This document shows positions 1-9,108 of a stretch of 64,000 nt of DNA, one piece after another; positions within the stretch are counted from its first letter, which is position 1; each line of letters begins with the position of its first letter. The position numbers were made by a program, and so were the translations under genes. The DNA comes from Indibacter alkaliphilus LW1 (GTDB lineage Bacteria > Bacteroidota > Bacteroidia > Cytophagales > Cyclobacteriaceae): NCBI RefSeq assembly GCF_000295935.2, contig NZ_ALWO02000040.1:82212-146211 (forward strand). Reading direction: 5' to 3'. The notes beneath the pieces are model-generated. The model saw only the letters and a list, made by a program, of their open reading frames with translations, did not search any database and was not told the origin of the DNA.

Positions 1-318
1 CAGGCCGTTTTGATCAAAGGAGGTCATCTTAAAAATCCTATTGTCAAAGACCTTTTGATTCAGAAAGGTGAAAAAGCGATCACATTTGAAAGCCAATATG
101 TCAATACTAAAAATTTACATGGAACCGGGTGCACGCTGTCCTCTGCGATAGCTGCTGAATTGGCAAAAGGAAATTCCATGCCCGTAGCGATTACAAATGC
201 CAAATCCTATATCAATGGAGCCATTGAATCCGGCAAAGATATCACTACTGGAAGCGGCCATGGTCCCTTAAATCATTTTTATGAACCTCAAAAACAAATC
301 ATCGATGAAGTGGAGTGA
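1..318 (+). CDS. thiD: Hydroxymethylpyrimidine/phosphomethylpyrimidine kinase, C-terminal part
   Basis: The reading frame is open from the first base of the window, so the N-terminal part lies upstream. The visible 105 codons carry the ribokinase-fold C-terminal signature of ThiD, including a KGGH segment and the anion-hole motif HGTGCTLSSAIAAELA, where the Asp/Gly loop of the family binds the phosphoryl group. By family knowledge ThiD phosphorylates HMP and HMP-P in the pyrimidine branch of thiamine synthesis in the cytoplasm. The stop codon overlaps the start of the tenA-like gene, so the two are translationally coupled and the block is a thiamine operon cut by the window edge. Confidence 0.9.
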   Translation, partial: QAVLIKGGHLKNPIVKDLLIQKGEKAITFESQYVNTKNLHGTGCTLSSAIAAELAKGNSMPVAITNAKSYINGAIESGKDITTGSGHGPLNHFYEPQKQIIDEVE

Positions 319-961
319 AAAAGCCTGGGAACGTATAAGCCCGCTATATAGTAAAATCATTCAAATGCCTTTCAACCAAGAATTGATGAATGGCTCCTTA
401 CCCAAAGAAAAATTTAAATTTTATATGGCTCAGGATGCCTATTATTTGGGTGAGTTTGGAAAAACACTGAGCACCATTTCAGGCAAACTGGGGGATTTGG
501 AACAGGTTTTGGCGTTTTCCCAATTTGCTTCCGGGGCTATTGTTGTAGAAAGAGCACTGCATGAAAGTTACTTTGTGGAATTGGGCTTGCCTGAAGAGGT
601 TCAGCCCTCCCCTACCTGTCTGCTTTACACCAATTTCCTACTCAAGACTGCTGCTTACGGTAATGTGGAGACAGCTGTAGCCGGTGTGTTGCCATGTTTT
701 TGGATTTACAAAAAAGTAGGGGATCATATTTTTGCAGAGCAAGACAAGTTCCCCAACAATCCCTACAAAAACTGGATTGATACCTACTCTGGAGAAGACT
801 TTGCAGAATCAGTGGTCAAAGCCATTGAAATAACAGATAAATTGGCAGCCAAGGTCAGTCCTTCAGCCCAAGAAGAAATGTTTACGGCATTTGAAATGGC
901 CAGTAAATTGGAGTGGATGTTTTGGGATTCGGCTTATCGGTTGGAGAAGTGGGCTGTTTAA
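305..961 (+). CDS. tenA: TenA family aminopyrimidine aminohydrolase (thiaminase II)
   Basis: A 218-residue all-helical TenA protein. I see the conserved Asp44 in the AQDAYY segment, the active-site Cys131 in GVLPCFWIY, and a C-terminal Glu203 in LEWMFWD, which match the catalytic triad region of the Bacillus enzyme. TenA salvages thiamine breakdown products by hydrolysing aminopyrimidine to HMP, the substrate of ThiD, so the neighbour fits. I chose the ATG at 305, which overlaps the thiD stop by 14 bases; an ATG at 281 is in frame but would overlap more and add eight residues that do not look like the family N-terminus. Confidence 0.88.
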   Translation: MKWSEKAWERISPLYSKIIQMPFNQELMNGSLPKEKFKFYMAQDAYYLGEFGKTLSTISGKLGDLEQVLAFSQFASGAIVVERALHESYFVELGLPEEVQPSPTCLLYTNFLLKTAAYGNVETAVAGVLPCFWIYKKVGDHIFAEQDKFPNNPYKNWIDTYSGEDFAESVVKAIEITDKLAAKVSPSAQEEMFTAFEMASKLEWMFWDSAYRLEKWAV

Positions 962-1170
962 AATCTAGAATTCATTTCCCGCAATGACGCAAAGAGAAAA
1001 AGAAGTTGAAAAGCTTGATTGACCAAAATGGCTGTTTTCTTGGTGTTTTTGCTTGAACTGATGTTTTGAGGACGAGAAGATTTGTGCAGGAGACTCAACC
1101 TGATGGTAATGCCAATTCATCAAATCTTTCAAATTTACAATTTATTGGTAAACAGACGATTTTCAATCTG

Positions 1171-1210
1171 AAATCTTAAATCTTAAATCTTAAATCTTAA
1201 ATCTTAAATC
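1171..1210. repeat. AAATCTT tandem heptamer array
   Basis: Five and a half perfect copies of the heptamer AAATCTT in a row. A seven-base period is not coding in phase and no function is visible; slipped-strand expansion is the likely origin. Confidence 0.9.
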
Positions 1211-1280
1211 GCATATAGACCCCTCCTCCGTCGGGGAGACATGGTGAAGATTGTTCCAGTCTTGATCATCAAAAAAAACT

Positions 1281-1345
1281 TCATCCTTCATCCCTCATCC
1301 CTTATCCTTCATCCCTCATACCTCATCCTTCATCCTTCATCCTTT
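1281..1345. repeat. TCATCCT/TCATCCC tandem heptamer array
   Basis: About nine copies of a seven-base unit alternating between TCATCCT and TCATCCC. The same unit builds a larger array at 30774-30984 and a short one near 15290-15350, so it is a dispersed low-complexity element of this genome. It sits just past the stop of the minus-strand dehydrogenase gene. Confidence 0.9.
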
Positions 1346-1354
1346 TTCCCCCTT

Positions 1355-4300
1355 CTACCTCAGCGCTTCCCACAAAATCTCCACTGGATGCTTAGCTTTT
1401 TTGCCTGTACCATCGGCAATCTGATGGCGACAGGATGTACCCGGAGCAGCAATCAATGTACCTTCTGCAGCTTCCCTCACAGCGGGGAACAAGACCATCT
1501 CCCCAATCTGCATACTGAGCTCATAATGTTCTTTTTCATATCCAAATGATCCTGCCATCCCGCAACAGCCAGAGGGAATGATCTCTACACTGTAATTTGT
1601 TGGAAGGCTAAGCAATTTCTGCGTCCAAGTAAGGGATGATATAGCTTTCTGGTGACAGTGACCATGTAGTTTGATATTCTGAGCCTGGCCGGTAAACTGA
1701 TCGCTTGTAATATTGCCTGCAGCAATTTCCCTTCCGATAAATTCATCAATGGTCAGGGTATGAAATTTCAGTTTTTTTGCCGCTTCCACCCATTTCGGGC
1801 TGACCAACTTGGGATACTCATCTCTGAAACCCAATATTGCCGATGGCTCAATCCCTACCAGAGGAGTATTGCTATCAATCAGTTTTTCAAAAATTTCCAC
1901 ATTGGCATCTGCATGCTTTCTGGCCTTAACCAATAAACCTTTGGAAAGTGCTGACCTTCCGCTTTCCTGATGGTCAATCACCTTTACGTCATAGCCTAAT
2001 CTATTAAGTAATTTGATGGCAGTAATTCCTATTTCAGTATCGTTATAATTGGTGAATTCATCCACAAACAAATAAATGGTTTTGATGATTTTCTCTGGAA
2101 CAGGAAGTTGTGGATAGCTTTTCTTATACCAAGTTCTGAGATTCACCTTTTGGAGGGTGGGCAACTGCCTTTTTGATGCCACTCCAAGAATGGATTTCAT
2201 CAAGCCACTGGTCAGACCATTATTCAATGCAAAATTGCTTAGCCCAGGTAAAACTCCCGCCAGTCCATTGAGGTCATTGATATGGGCAAATGCCTTAGAG
2301 CGCAGAGGGACTCCATGTTGCTTTTGGTATTGGTAAAGGAATTCGGCCTTCATAGAGGCCATATCCACATTGGAAGGACATTCAGCCGTACAGCCTTTGC
2401 AGGAGAGACAAAGGTCCAAGGCCTCTTTGATTTCAGGATGGTCAAAGGGGTTGGATTTTTTATCCAAAGTCAAAAATTCCCTCAGGGTATTGGCCCTGCC
2501 CCGTGTGGTATCCTTTTCATTTCTGGTGGCTTGATAGCTTGGGCACATGGTTCCTCCTGAAGCCGGTAATTTCCTGCAATCTCCCGAGCCATTGCACTTC
2601 TCCGCCATTCTCAAAAATCCGCCCACATGTCCAAAATCCATCAATGTTTCCTGCGCAGGAGTCTTCATGTCAGGCTCATATCGGAGAAAAGTATTCATAG
2701 GAGCCGTATCCACGATTTTACCGGGGTTGAAGATGTTATCAGGATCCCAAGTGTATTTGATTCTTCGGAAAAGTTGGTAATTATCCTCTCCGACCATGAT
2801 GGGAATAAAAGGTGCCCTCACACGACCATCTCCGTGTTCACCGGAAAGTGAACCATTGTATTTCTTCACCAGTTTGGCTACATCCAGAGAGATCTGATAA
2901 AATTCTTCCTGGTCTTTCTTTTTCTTCAAATCCAATATTGGCCGTAGGTGTATTTCCCCTGCACCCGCATGAGCATAGTGGACAGGTTCCTGCCCATACG
3001 CCTCCATCATTTTGTCAAATTCATCAATATAGGCGGCAAGGTCTTCGATATCCACTGCGGTATCTTCTATACAGGCTACTGCTTTTCTGTCTCCCGGGAT
3101 ATTGGCAAGCAGTCCAAGGCCTGCCGAACGAAGGGCCCAGGCAGACTTGGTCTTGTCAGGCCCGATAATAGGGTAGGCATAACCTAAATCTGTAGCCTTA
3201 AAATCTGCTATCAGCTGTTGAGCTTTTGATCTGGCTTCATCTTCTGTATTCCCGGTGAATTCCACCATCAACAAGGCCATAGGGTCGCCTTCCACGAAAT
3301 ACCGATTTTTGCTGTATTCAATACTTTCTTTGGTACAGTCCAGGATAATCTTATCCATCAATTCTACTGCTGTAGCGGGATGTTTCATGGCGACCTGCGC
3401 AGCAAGCATGCTTTGGTGAATGGATTCAAAATGAGCTGCGACTACTACTTCTACCGGATCCGGTAAAGGGTCAAGGGATATTTTGATTTCCGTGGTAAAT
3501 GCCAAGGTTCCTTCTGATCCGGAAAGCAGTTTGCAGAAATTAAACAGCTCTCCTCCTTCTTGAAAAACATCTGTATCCAGCAAGGCATCTACAGCATAAC
3601 CTGTGTTTCTTCTATGGATACTTTTCTTTGGGAAATTCTCCTCTATATTTTTTTTAGCTGTGGGATCGGACAATTCAAGTTTGAGTTGCCTATAGACCTC
3701 TCCTTCTAGACTATCCAACTTGCATTTTGCTTCAAACTCATTCTTTGAGATAGGTTCGAAAATAGCCTCATTTCCGTCAGAAAGTATAGTTTTCAACTGA
3801 ATGACTTTATCTCGAGTGGTACCATATACAATGGAAGTTGTTCCAGAAGAGTTGTTGCCCACCATGCCGCCTATCATGGCCCTATTGGCAGTGGAAGTAA
3901 TGGGGCTGAAAAATAGTCCGTGTGGTTTAAGGAACCTATTGAGTTCATCTCTGACCACACCAGGCTGAACCCTGACCCACCTTTCCTCCTGATTGAATTC
4001 GAGAATAGAGGTGAAGTACTTAGAAACATCCACTACTATTCCGTTGCCCACGCATTGGCCTGCCAAGGAAGTCCCAGCTGTGCGGGGAATCAATGAAGTC
4101 TTATTTACCTTTGCGAAAAGAATCAATTGCCGGATGTCTTCTACACTTTTAGGAAGTGCCACTGCCAAGGGCATTTCTCTGTAAACAGAGGCATCCGTGG
4201 CATAAAGTGTTTTGGTGAGGGAATCAAATTTCAGGTCTCCTGCCAGTTTTGCTTTAAGGTTTTCCAGGGCAGGCAATAGGTTAGGTTTGGTCAAAGTCAT
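1355..4300 (-). CDS. FAD-linked oxidase/4Fe-4S fusion, D-lactate or D-2-hydroxyglutarate dehydrogenase (YdiJ-like)
   Basis: A 981-residue protein joining a GlcD-like half to a GlpC-like half. Residues about 45-190 form the PCMH-type FAD domain (PRTAGTSLAGQ, NRAMIGGMVGNNSSGTTS), followed by the FAD-oxidase C-terminal domain to about 530. A ferredoxin-type cluster motif CLSCKGCTAECPSNVD lies near residue 633, and the CCG-type cysteine segments HGHCHQKA and IPSGCCGMAGS lie near 905-925. Length and order match YdiJ/Dld-type enzymes that oxidise D-2-hydroxyacids and pass electrons to the quinone pool at the inner membrane. The exact substrate (D-lactate versus D-2-hydroxyglutarate) cannot be read from the sequence. 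It is monocistronic, with no lactate permease next door. Confidence 0.85.
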   Translation of the reverse strand: MTLTKPNLLPALENLKAKLAGDLKFDSLTKTLYATDASVYREMPLAVALPKSVEDIRQLILFAKVNKTSLIPRTAGTSLAGQCVGNGIVVDVSKYFTSILEFNQEERWVRVQPGVVRDELNRFLKPHGLFFSPITSTANRAMIGGMVGNNSSGTTSIVYGTTRDKVIQLKTILSDGNEAIFEPISKNEFEAKCKLDSLEGEVYRQLKLELSDPTAKKNIEENFPKKSIHRRNTGYAVDALLDTDVFQEGGELFNFCKLLSGSEGTLAFTTEIKISLDPLPDPVEVVVAAHFESIHQSMLAAQVAMKHPATAVELMDKIILDCTKESIEYSKNRYFVEGDPMALLMVEFTGNTEDEARSKAQQLIADFKATDLGYAYPIIGPDKTKSAWALRSAGLGLLANIPGDRKAVACIEDTAVDIEDLAAYIDEFDKMMEAYGQEPVHYAHAGAGEIHLRPILDLKKKKDQEEFYQISLDVAKLVKKYNGSLSGEHGDGRVRAPFIPIMVGEDNYQLFRRIKYTWDPDNIFNPGKIVDTAPMNTFLRYEPDMKTPAQETLMDFGHVGGFLRMAEKCNGSGDCRKLPASGGTMCPSYQATRNEKDTTRGRANTLREFLTLDKKSNPFDHPEIKEALDLCLSCKGCTAECPSNVDMASMKAEFLYQYQKQHGVPLRSKAFAHINDLNGLAGVLPGLSNFALNNGLTSGLMKSILGVASKRQLPTLQKVNLRTWYKKSYPQLPVPEKIIKTIYLFVDEFTNYNDTEIGITAIKLLNRLGYDVKVIDHQESGRSALSKGLLVKARKHADANVEIFEKLIDSNTPLVGIEPSAILGFRDEYPKLVSPKWVEAAKKLKFHTLTIDEFIGREIAAGNITSDQFTGQAQNIKLHGHCHQKAISSLTWTQKLLSLPTNYSVEIIPSGCCGMAGSFGYEKEHYELSMQIGEMVLFPAVREAAEGTLIAAPGTSCRHQIADGTGKKAKHPVEILWEALR

Positions 4301-4471
4301 AGCTCAAAAATAAGCAATAGAAGTTTTCCTTTTAGGGATTGGAGGAAGAAAAAGGGTAAGTGTAAGTTTTAAAATATTTTTGAATCTGAAAAATTAAATT
4401 CTACCGACAAACCATCTGCGCACATCAGCGATATCTGAGGGGTAAAATCCAATGAAATTTTGATAAACAAT

Positions 4472-4735
4472 ATGTTTTCCCTAACTTATAGCATGGTTGT
4501 AAGAAAAAAACATACCAAGATCCAAAAATCCGCTAGTTATCCAAGCCTTGACGTCATGGAAAAATCAGCAGGCAGACAGCTACAGTACCATAACCTTTAC
4601 CAGGTCAGTGAACAGAGTTCGGAACTTTTTGTGGAAGATTTGGATCAAGAAGAAAATGACAGCACTTCCAACCATTTGGTTTTGATAGTTCTTGGTTTCC
4701 TTGTGATCCTTTCTATCTCTCTCTTTTTTCTTTAA
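4472..4735 (+). CDS. Small C-terminal membrane-anchored protein, unknown function
   Basis: An 87-residue protein from the ATG at 4472 (a later ATG at 4493 is also possible, and a TTG at 4460 is in frame). The first 65 residues are polar, basic then acidic (EDLDQEEND), and the last 20 residues form one hydrophobic helix ending at the stop. This is a tail-anchored layout with the soluble part probably in the cytoplasm. I do not recognise the family. It lies alone between the divergent dehydrogenase and the YdcF-like gene on the same strand. Confidence 0.55.
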   Translation: MFSLTYSMVVRKKHTKIQKSASYPSLDVMEKSAGRQLQYHNLYQVSEQSSELFVEDLDQEENDSTSNHLVLIVLGFLVILSISLFFL

Positions 4736-4770
4736 TTTCCCCCTAATTTGCATTTAGATTATACGATAGT

Positions 4771-4802
4771 TTTGGAAGCTAGTTCCAGACTGTTTTATAT
4801 TG
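4771..4802 (+). promoter_or_regulatory. Possible Bacteroidota-type promoter upstream of the YdcF-like gene
   Basis: TTTG at 4771-4774 and TATATTG at 4796-4802 are spaced 21 bases apart, close to the -33/-7 pattern of Bacteroidota housekeeping promoters, 16 bases before the ATG at 4819. The -7 box is one base short of TAnnTTTG, so this is tentative. Confidence 0.3.
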
Positions 4803-4818
4803 CCGGAAAAATAGGCCT

Positions 4819-5589
4819 ATGTTCTTTTACCTTTCCCAGTTTCTGAGTTTTTTGGCAATGCCTCTAACGATAATAATTCTGCTTTTTGCTGCGGGATTTA
4901 TATTTCATAAAAAATCATATTCCAAAAAACTGTTAATCGCAGGATTTGCTTTCTTACTTTTATTCAGTAACCCTTTTTTGTCCAACTTAACCATGTTGGC
5001 CTGGGAACCTAATTTCAAACCATTTGTAAATCTTCCTGAATATGAGCTGGGAATCGTACTAACAGGAGTCACCAACTTAAGCAAAACAGCTTATGACAGA
5101 ACTTTCTTTGACAAAGGGGCCGACAGGGTCACTCATGCCATACAGCTTTACAAACTGGGGAAAATCAAAAAAATACTCATCACTGGTGGACAAGGATTAA
5201 ACCCTGTCAATACGAATACAGAAGCTGAATGGCTGAGAGATGTGATGCTTTTGGCAGAAATCCCTGCAGAAGATATTTTAATAGAAAATCAAGCCAAAAA
5301 CACCTACCAAAATGCGGTACTGGCAAAGGAAACTTTAGAAATTGCTGGATACAGACCAGATCAAGAGCATTTGTTGATCACTTCTGCATTTCACATGAGA
5401 AGGGCCAAAGGTTGTTTTGATAAAGTAGGGCTTAGGACTGTGACTTTTCCGGTAGATTATTACACCCACGATATCAAGATCGATATTCCAAATTTACTTT
5501 ACCCTGACCCAAAAAGCATGGCAACTTGGCACACGCTCTTTAAAGAATGGATCGGAATTACTGTGTATAAAATTGCAGGCTACATTTAA
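4819..5589 (+). CDS. YdcF/ElyC family (DUF218) membrane protein
   Basis: A 256-residue protein with two N-terminal membrane helices (about residues 8-30 and 38-56) followed by a DUF218 domain. Family motifs visible are YELGIVLTG, KILITGGQG, the NTYQNA segment and LLITSAFHMRRA. The layout of two helices plus a DUF218 domain is that of E. coli ElyC, an envelope biogenesis factor acting in peptidoglycan/polyprenyl carrier metabolism. The family role here is inferred only. The gene ends one base before the stop of the convergent CBS protein gene. Confidence 0.8.
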   Translation: MFFYLSQFLSFLAMPLTIIILLFAAGFIFHKKSYSKKLLIAGFAFLLLFSNPFLSNLTMLAWEPNFKPFVNLPEYELGIVLTGVTNLSKTAYDRTFFDKGADRVTHAIQLYKLGKIKKILITGGQGLNPVNTNTEAEWLRDVMLLAEIPAEDILIENQAKNTYQNAVLAKETLEIAGYRPDQEHLLITSAFHMRRAKGCFDKVGLRTVTFPVDYYTHDIKIDIPNLLYPDPKSMATWHTLFKEWIGITVYKIAGYI

Positions 5590-5590
5590 T

Positions 5591-6049
5591 CTACCAAGTG
5601 GTTTCCCGAAGCTTAGGGAAAGCCCTTATGATATCTGAGAGACTTATTTGTCCTACTAATTGACCGTCTTTGAGAACCGGAAACCTTCTGATTTTCAATT
5701 CCAGAAATTTTTGTGCAGCATCGAATAAGCTCATTTCCGGTGAAAGGGTAATAACATCTTTAGTCATATGCTCTTCCACTTTCCCTGGAAATGAAGGGGT
5801 GTTGGAATATTTTCCTTTGATGATTTCCTTGAGACAATCAACTTCGGATATTATGCCTACCAACTTTTTGTCATGATTGATGACCGGAGCACCTGAAATT
5901 TTTCTTTTGGTCAGCATGTCCAAAACATGATCTATAGAATCTTCAGGATAAAAAGTAACGAGATTGGTACTCATGTGATCCTTGACCATTATGGGAGCGT
6001 CGGTCTTTTTGGGTTCTACAACCCTGACACCTTGAAAACTTTTTACCAT
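5591..6049 (-). CDS. CBS domain pair protein
   Basis: A 152-residue protein made almost entirely of two CBS domains. The first runs from about residue 20 to 77 (VKDHMSTNLVTF, GAPVINHDKKLVGIISEVD) and the second from about 87 to 147 (VEEHMTKDVITL, RRFPVLKDGQLVGQISLSDI). CBS pairs usually bind adenine nucleotides and act as energy sensors. No catalytic or transporter domain is fused and no obvious partner lies next to it, so the regulated target is unknown. Confidence 0.85.
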   Translation of the reverse strand: MVKSFQGVRVVEPKKTDAPIMVKDHMSTNLVTFYPEDSIDHVLDMLTKRKISGAPVINHDKKLVGIISEVDCLKEIIKGKYSNTPSFPGKVEEHMTKDVITLSPEMSLFDAAQKFLELKIRRFPVLKDGQLVGQISLSDIIRAFPKLRETTW

Positions 6050-6162
6050 GGCTATTTTGAATTTTATTGAGCTGAATAAATTAACACTAAAACCTCTAAA
6101 TTCAAAATCTCATTTCACAAATCATGTTTTAAAAAGAATTATACAACTGAAATACCTTGAAC

Positions 6163-7698
6163 CTAAAAATTGTTTTCGAGATAAATATAAGGCACCCAAT
6201 CACCCATTGGAAAAGCTCTGGAGGTGGAAAAATCAAAACAACCCAATATCAAATCCTTCTTCCCATTCCCTGAAATATCAGCAGCATCCATGGTCATTAA
6301 ATTATACTTGCCCAAATCATCTTTTTTATAAATATCAAAATTCAAACTTCCGGCATTCTCTAGATACAGAAAATTATTTCTTTGTCCGTTTTCCCTTTCA
6401 GGAAAATAAGACAACACTGCCAAATCAAGCCTTCCGTTGAGATTAAAGTCTTCTACCAAAAGGGCACTTGCTCCATGAAAAGGTTGAAAATAGGATTCGG
6501 TGAATTTATTTTGGCCATCATTCTTATAAATCCTCACACCATGATAAGGCTTAGGAATGATTGAAAGATCTGCATTGTCCCCTGATACCATTATGATGTC
6601 TTTGTAGCCATCTCCATCCATGTCTTCAAAAAACATATCCGAAGCCCCGAAAAGCGGTTGGAATCCCAGCCATTTTTCTTCCCTGAATTTCCCTTTGCCT
6701 TGATTGAGGTAAACATACACCCCTTCATAGGCCTGAGTCATCAAAGCTATCACATCCGGAAGTCCATCTCCATTAATGTCTTCTATAATTGTCTTTCTTG
6801 CACCTGGCCTGTTATTAAAGTATCTTTTGGTGTATCCACTATCATTTTGCTCATACCAGACCAATTGACCGACATGATGTCCAAATTCAGAGATGACAAT
6901 ATCTTGCCTTCCGTCTTGATTGAGATCTTCATAAACAAAGTGTACTGGTCTAGTGAGACTATCCAAAACGGGACTAACTCTTTTATCCGAAAAATTACTA
7001 TATGACTCCAACTTACCGATAGAGGTATTGGAAGGATCCATTACCCCCATAGTGAGAAGGTCATACCTATCTTTTCCATAGAAATAGATATCCGAAGCAG
7101 GACTTGAAATCCCAATAGAATCTTTGAGATCATTGCGCAAGACATCTGCCTTAAAAACCTGCCTAAATCTATCCCCGAAATAAAGGACACCTTCTTCCGA
7201 CTCCCATCTTAAAAAGGTGGTGAAATTAGGTCTTTGTTTCCCTGTCTTGGGCACTATGATTTTCCAATTTTCAGCCTCTTTAATCGACTGAAAATCAAGA
7301 CCATTATCCGGCAAACTCTCGGGAGAATTTTCCAAATAATAGGATTCCATCATTTTCCATTCGCTAAGAGAAATCAATGCCTGCTTGGCATAAATCCCTT
7401 CAGGAGCATCAATATCAGCGCCTACCGCATGTCCAAAATCCTCTTCTGTAATCAGCCCCATCCTTCTTCTCATATCCGGCAGAACAGAATTTTTCCAAGT
7501 AGCTTTGTCCAACAATGCCGGATCGGGTTTAAGGTGACAAGCTCCACAATAAGCATCCGTAAGGGTTTTTCCATTCATTACCTCTTCAGCTATACTTATA
7601 GAAGCGACATGGTCGAGGTCAGACTTTTCACTTTCACTTCTTTTGGAACAAGCAAATAAAAAAACACAGAGCAGTAAAAAAGTGGATATATTTTGCAT
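6163..7698 (-). CDS. Lipoprotein with cytochrome c heme motif and VCBS/FG-GAP repeats
   Basis: Starting at the ATG at 7698 (a GTG at 7716 is in frame) the protein has 511 residues. A lipoprotein signal ends at Cys17 (LFAC), and a single heme-c motif CGACH lies at about 51-55. Five or more FG-GAP/VCBS repeats follow, each with a calcium-type loop such as DLNQDGRQDI, DINGDGLPDV, DMDGDGYKDI, DFNLNGRLDL and DISGNGKKDL. The repeats should form a beta-propeller on the cell surface or in the periplasm. A propeller fused behind a small heme-binding domain suggests a redox or carbohydrate-related surface protein, but no substrate can be named. It follows the acetyltransferase gene on the same strand after a gap of under 100 bases. 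Confidence 0.8.
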   Translation of the reverse strand: MQNISTFLLLCVFLFACSKRSESEKSDLDHVASISIAEEVMNGKTLTDAYCGACHLKPDPALLDKATWKNSVLPDMRRRMGLITEEDFGHAVGADIDAPEGIYAKQALISLSEWKMMESYYLENSPESLPDNGLDFQSIKEAENWKIIVPKTGKQRPNFTTFLRWESEEGVLYFGDRFRQVFKADVLRNDLKDSIGISSPASDIYFYGKDRYDLLTMGVMDPSNTSIGKLESYSNFSDKRVSPVLDSLTRPVHFVYEDLNQDGRQDIVISEFGHHVGQLVWYEQNDSGYTKRYFNNRPGARKTIIEDINGDGLPDVIALMTQAYEGVYVYLNQGKGKFREEKWLGFQPLFGASDMFFEDMDGDGYKDIIMVSGDNADLSIIPKPYHGVRIYKNDGQNKFTESYFQPFHGASALLVEDFNLNGRLDLAVLSYFPERENGQRNNFLYLENAGSLNFDIYKKDDLGKYNLMTMDAADISGNGKKDLILGCFDFSTSRAFPMGDWVPYIYLENNF

Positions 7699-7785
7699 TT
7701 GGGATTTGATTTTCACTAGAAAAATAGTGTCAACTTTACAGTTAAACCACCTCTTTGGGATAAATGGAAAAATGATTATACCAAA

Positions 7786-8367
7786 TCAGGATAATTGTCT
7801 GATAATTTTAGCGGGGCTTCCCATAGCCAGGACATTGGCTGGAATATCTTTTGAAACCAGGGATCCTGCGGCAATGGTGGTATTCTCACCTATGCTTACC
7901 CCAGGAAGAATCACAGAATTCCCTCCTATCCAGCAGTTGTCACCAATACTGACCGGTAAAGCTTTGGTGAGATAAGGTGCAGAATCAGGCTCCTGATTCT
8001 GTAAGACGCGTTCTTTGGCCGAAAGGGGATGAGTAGCAGTATAAACCTGCACGTTAGGACCTATAAGTACATTTTGACCAATTATTATTTTGGCACAGTC
8101 AAGCAAAACAGCTCCGGTATTAATGAAAGTATTTTTCCCAATTTCTATGTGCATCCCATAGTCACAGTAAAAAGGTGCTTCTAACCAAACACCCTCTTCC
8201 AACCTGCCAAAAAGCTCCTTCAGCAACAATGCTTTTCCTTCAGTATCTCTGGAAGACAAAGCATGCCATTTTTGCAAAAGCTCCTTGGCCCTATGGTAGC
8301 ATTCCAATAGTTCGGGATCCCTGGAATTGTAATATTCCCTGCTTAGCAACTTTTCTCTTTCGGTCAT
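7786..8367 (-). CDS. Sugar O-acetyltransferase, left-handed beta-helix (maltose/galactoside acetyltransferase type)
   Basis: A 193-residue member of the LacA/Maa/NodL family. The N-terminal helical Mac region (residues about 5-55) is followed by hexapeptide repeats, with family landmarks FYCDYGMHIEIGKN, the YTATHPL loop that carries the catalytic His, and GDNCWIGGNSVILPGV. It would transfer acetyl from acetyl-CoA to a sugar hydroxyl in the cytoplasm. The acceptor sugar is unknown. The gene begins immediately after cutC with no gap, as third gene of an operon with glycosylasparaginase and cutC. Confidence 0.88.
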   Translation of the reverse strand: MTEREKLLSREYYNSRDPELLECYHRAKELLQKWHALSSRDTEGKALLLKELFGRLEEGVWLEAPFYCDYGMHIEIGKNTFINTGAVLLDCAKIIIGQNVLIGPNVQVYTATHPLSAKERVLQNQEPDSAPYLTKALPVSIGDNCWIGGNSVILPGVSIGENTTIAAGSLVSKDIPANVLAMGSPAKIIRQLS

Positions 8368-9108
8368 TTAGCTTATCGCTTTTTTAAATTTCAATACTTC
8401 AAATTCATCTATTGTCAGGACCTTTTTAAACATTCCAGGATCTGAGGAAAGGCTGACTTTTGAATACACAAACCGGCTTTTTGAAGGTCTGAATCCCTTA
8501 CAACTGGCATGAATCTCTTGAAATGCTGAATGATTTTTGAACTCATGAACATGTTCGGATCTGGATCCACCACCTGGCATGATGATAATCCTTCCTGCTG
8601 CCCAATCCATGTAGGATTTGATATTCTCCAGTCCCAAGCTGACTGTATTTTCTCCTCCGGAAGTAAGTATCCTCTTAAATCCAAGGGATACAATTTCCTC
8701 CAGTGCTATCTTTTTGTCCACCGTAATGTCAAAAGCCCTGTGAAATGTGCAGGGCATTCCTTCTGCAGCTTCCAGCAAATACTGACAGGCTGCTTTGTCG
8801 ACCTGTCCGACTTCATCCAAAACCCCAAAAACAAAACCCTCAGCTCCATAAGATTTCAAGATCTGAATATCATTGCGCATTGCTTCCAATTCTTCTTGCT
8901 CATATACGAAATCCCCCCCTCTTGGTCTTATCATCACAAAGACAGGGGTATTGATTTTTGATTTGATCAGCTTCAGCAGTCCTGCACTGGGGGTAGTACC
9001 ACCCTCGCCAAAATCCGCACACAATTCCAGCCTGTCAACCCCAAATGCTGATGCCCTCAATGCCGCTTCAACTGTATAGACAGGAGCTTCCAAAAGTATT
9101 TTTCTCAT
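8368..9108 (-). CDS. cutC: CutC family TIM-barrel protein
   Basis: A 246-residue protein with the CutC pattern: LEAPVYTVEAALRA at the start, RLELCADFGEGGTTPS, VFVMIRPRGGDFVY, TFHRAFDIT, RILTSGG and IIIMPGGGSRSEHV. The family was named for copper homeostasis in E. coli, but its biochemical role is still unclear. Here it shares four bases (ATGA) with the glycosylasparaginase gene upstream and abuts an acetyltransferase gene downstream, a setting that points to sugar or glycan metabolism rather than copper handling. That last point is inference. Confidence 0.9.
   Translation of the reverse strand: MRKILLEAPVYTVEAALRASAFGVDRLELCADFGEGGTTPSAGLLKLIKSKINTPVFVMIRPRGGDFVYEQEELEAMRNDIQILKSYGAEGFVFGVLDEVGQVDKAACQYLLEAAEGMPCTFHRAFDITVDKKIALEEIVSLGFKRILTSGGENTVSLGLENIKSYMDWAAGRIIIMPGGGSRSEHVHEFKNHSAFQEIHASCKGFRPSKSRFVYSKVSLSSDPGMFKKVLTIDEFEVLKFKKAIS

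Larger units (their letters stand above)
962..1354. other. Intergenic region with heptamer repeats
   Basis: About 390 bases between tenA and the convergent dehydrogenase. I see no credible gene. It holds two different 7-base tandem arrays (listed separately) and a GC-rich stretch near 1220-1240 with a partial CCCC/GGGG inverted repeat that could fold but has no clear T-tract. A 102-codon open frame starting at 1241 is only the translation of the CATCCTT array running into the antisense of the next gene. Confidence 0.6.

Noticed and set aside
1241..1549. Plus-strand open frame of 102 codons after tenA
   Set aside because: It begins in the heptamer array and continues antisense to the FAD/Fe-S dehydrogenase gene.
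6048..6440. Plus-strand open frame of 130 codons
   Set aside because: Mostly antisense to the heme/VCBS lipoprotein gene; composition is Asn/Lys/Phe-rich as expected for an AT-rich shadow.
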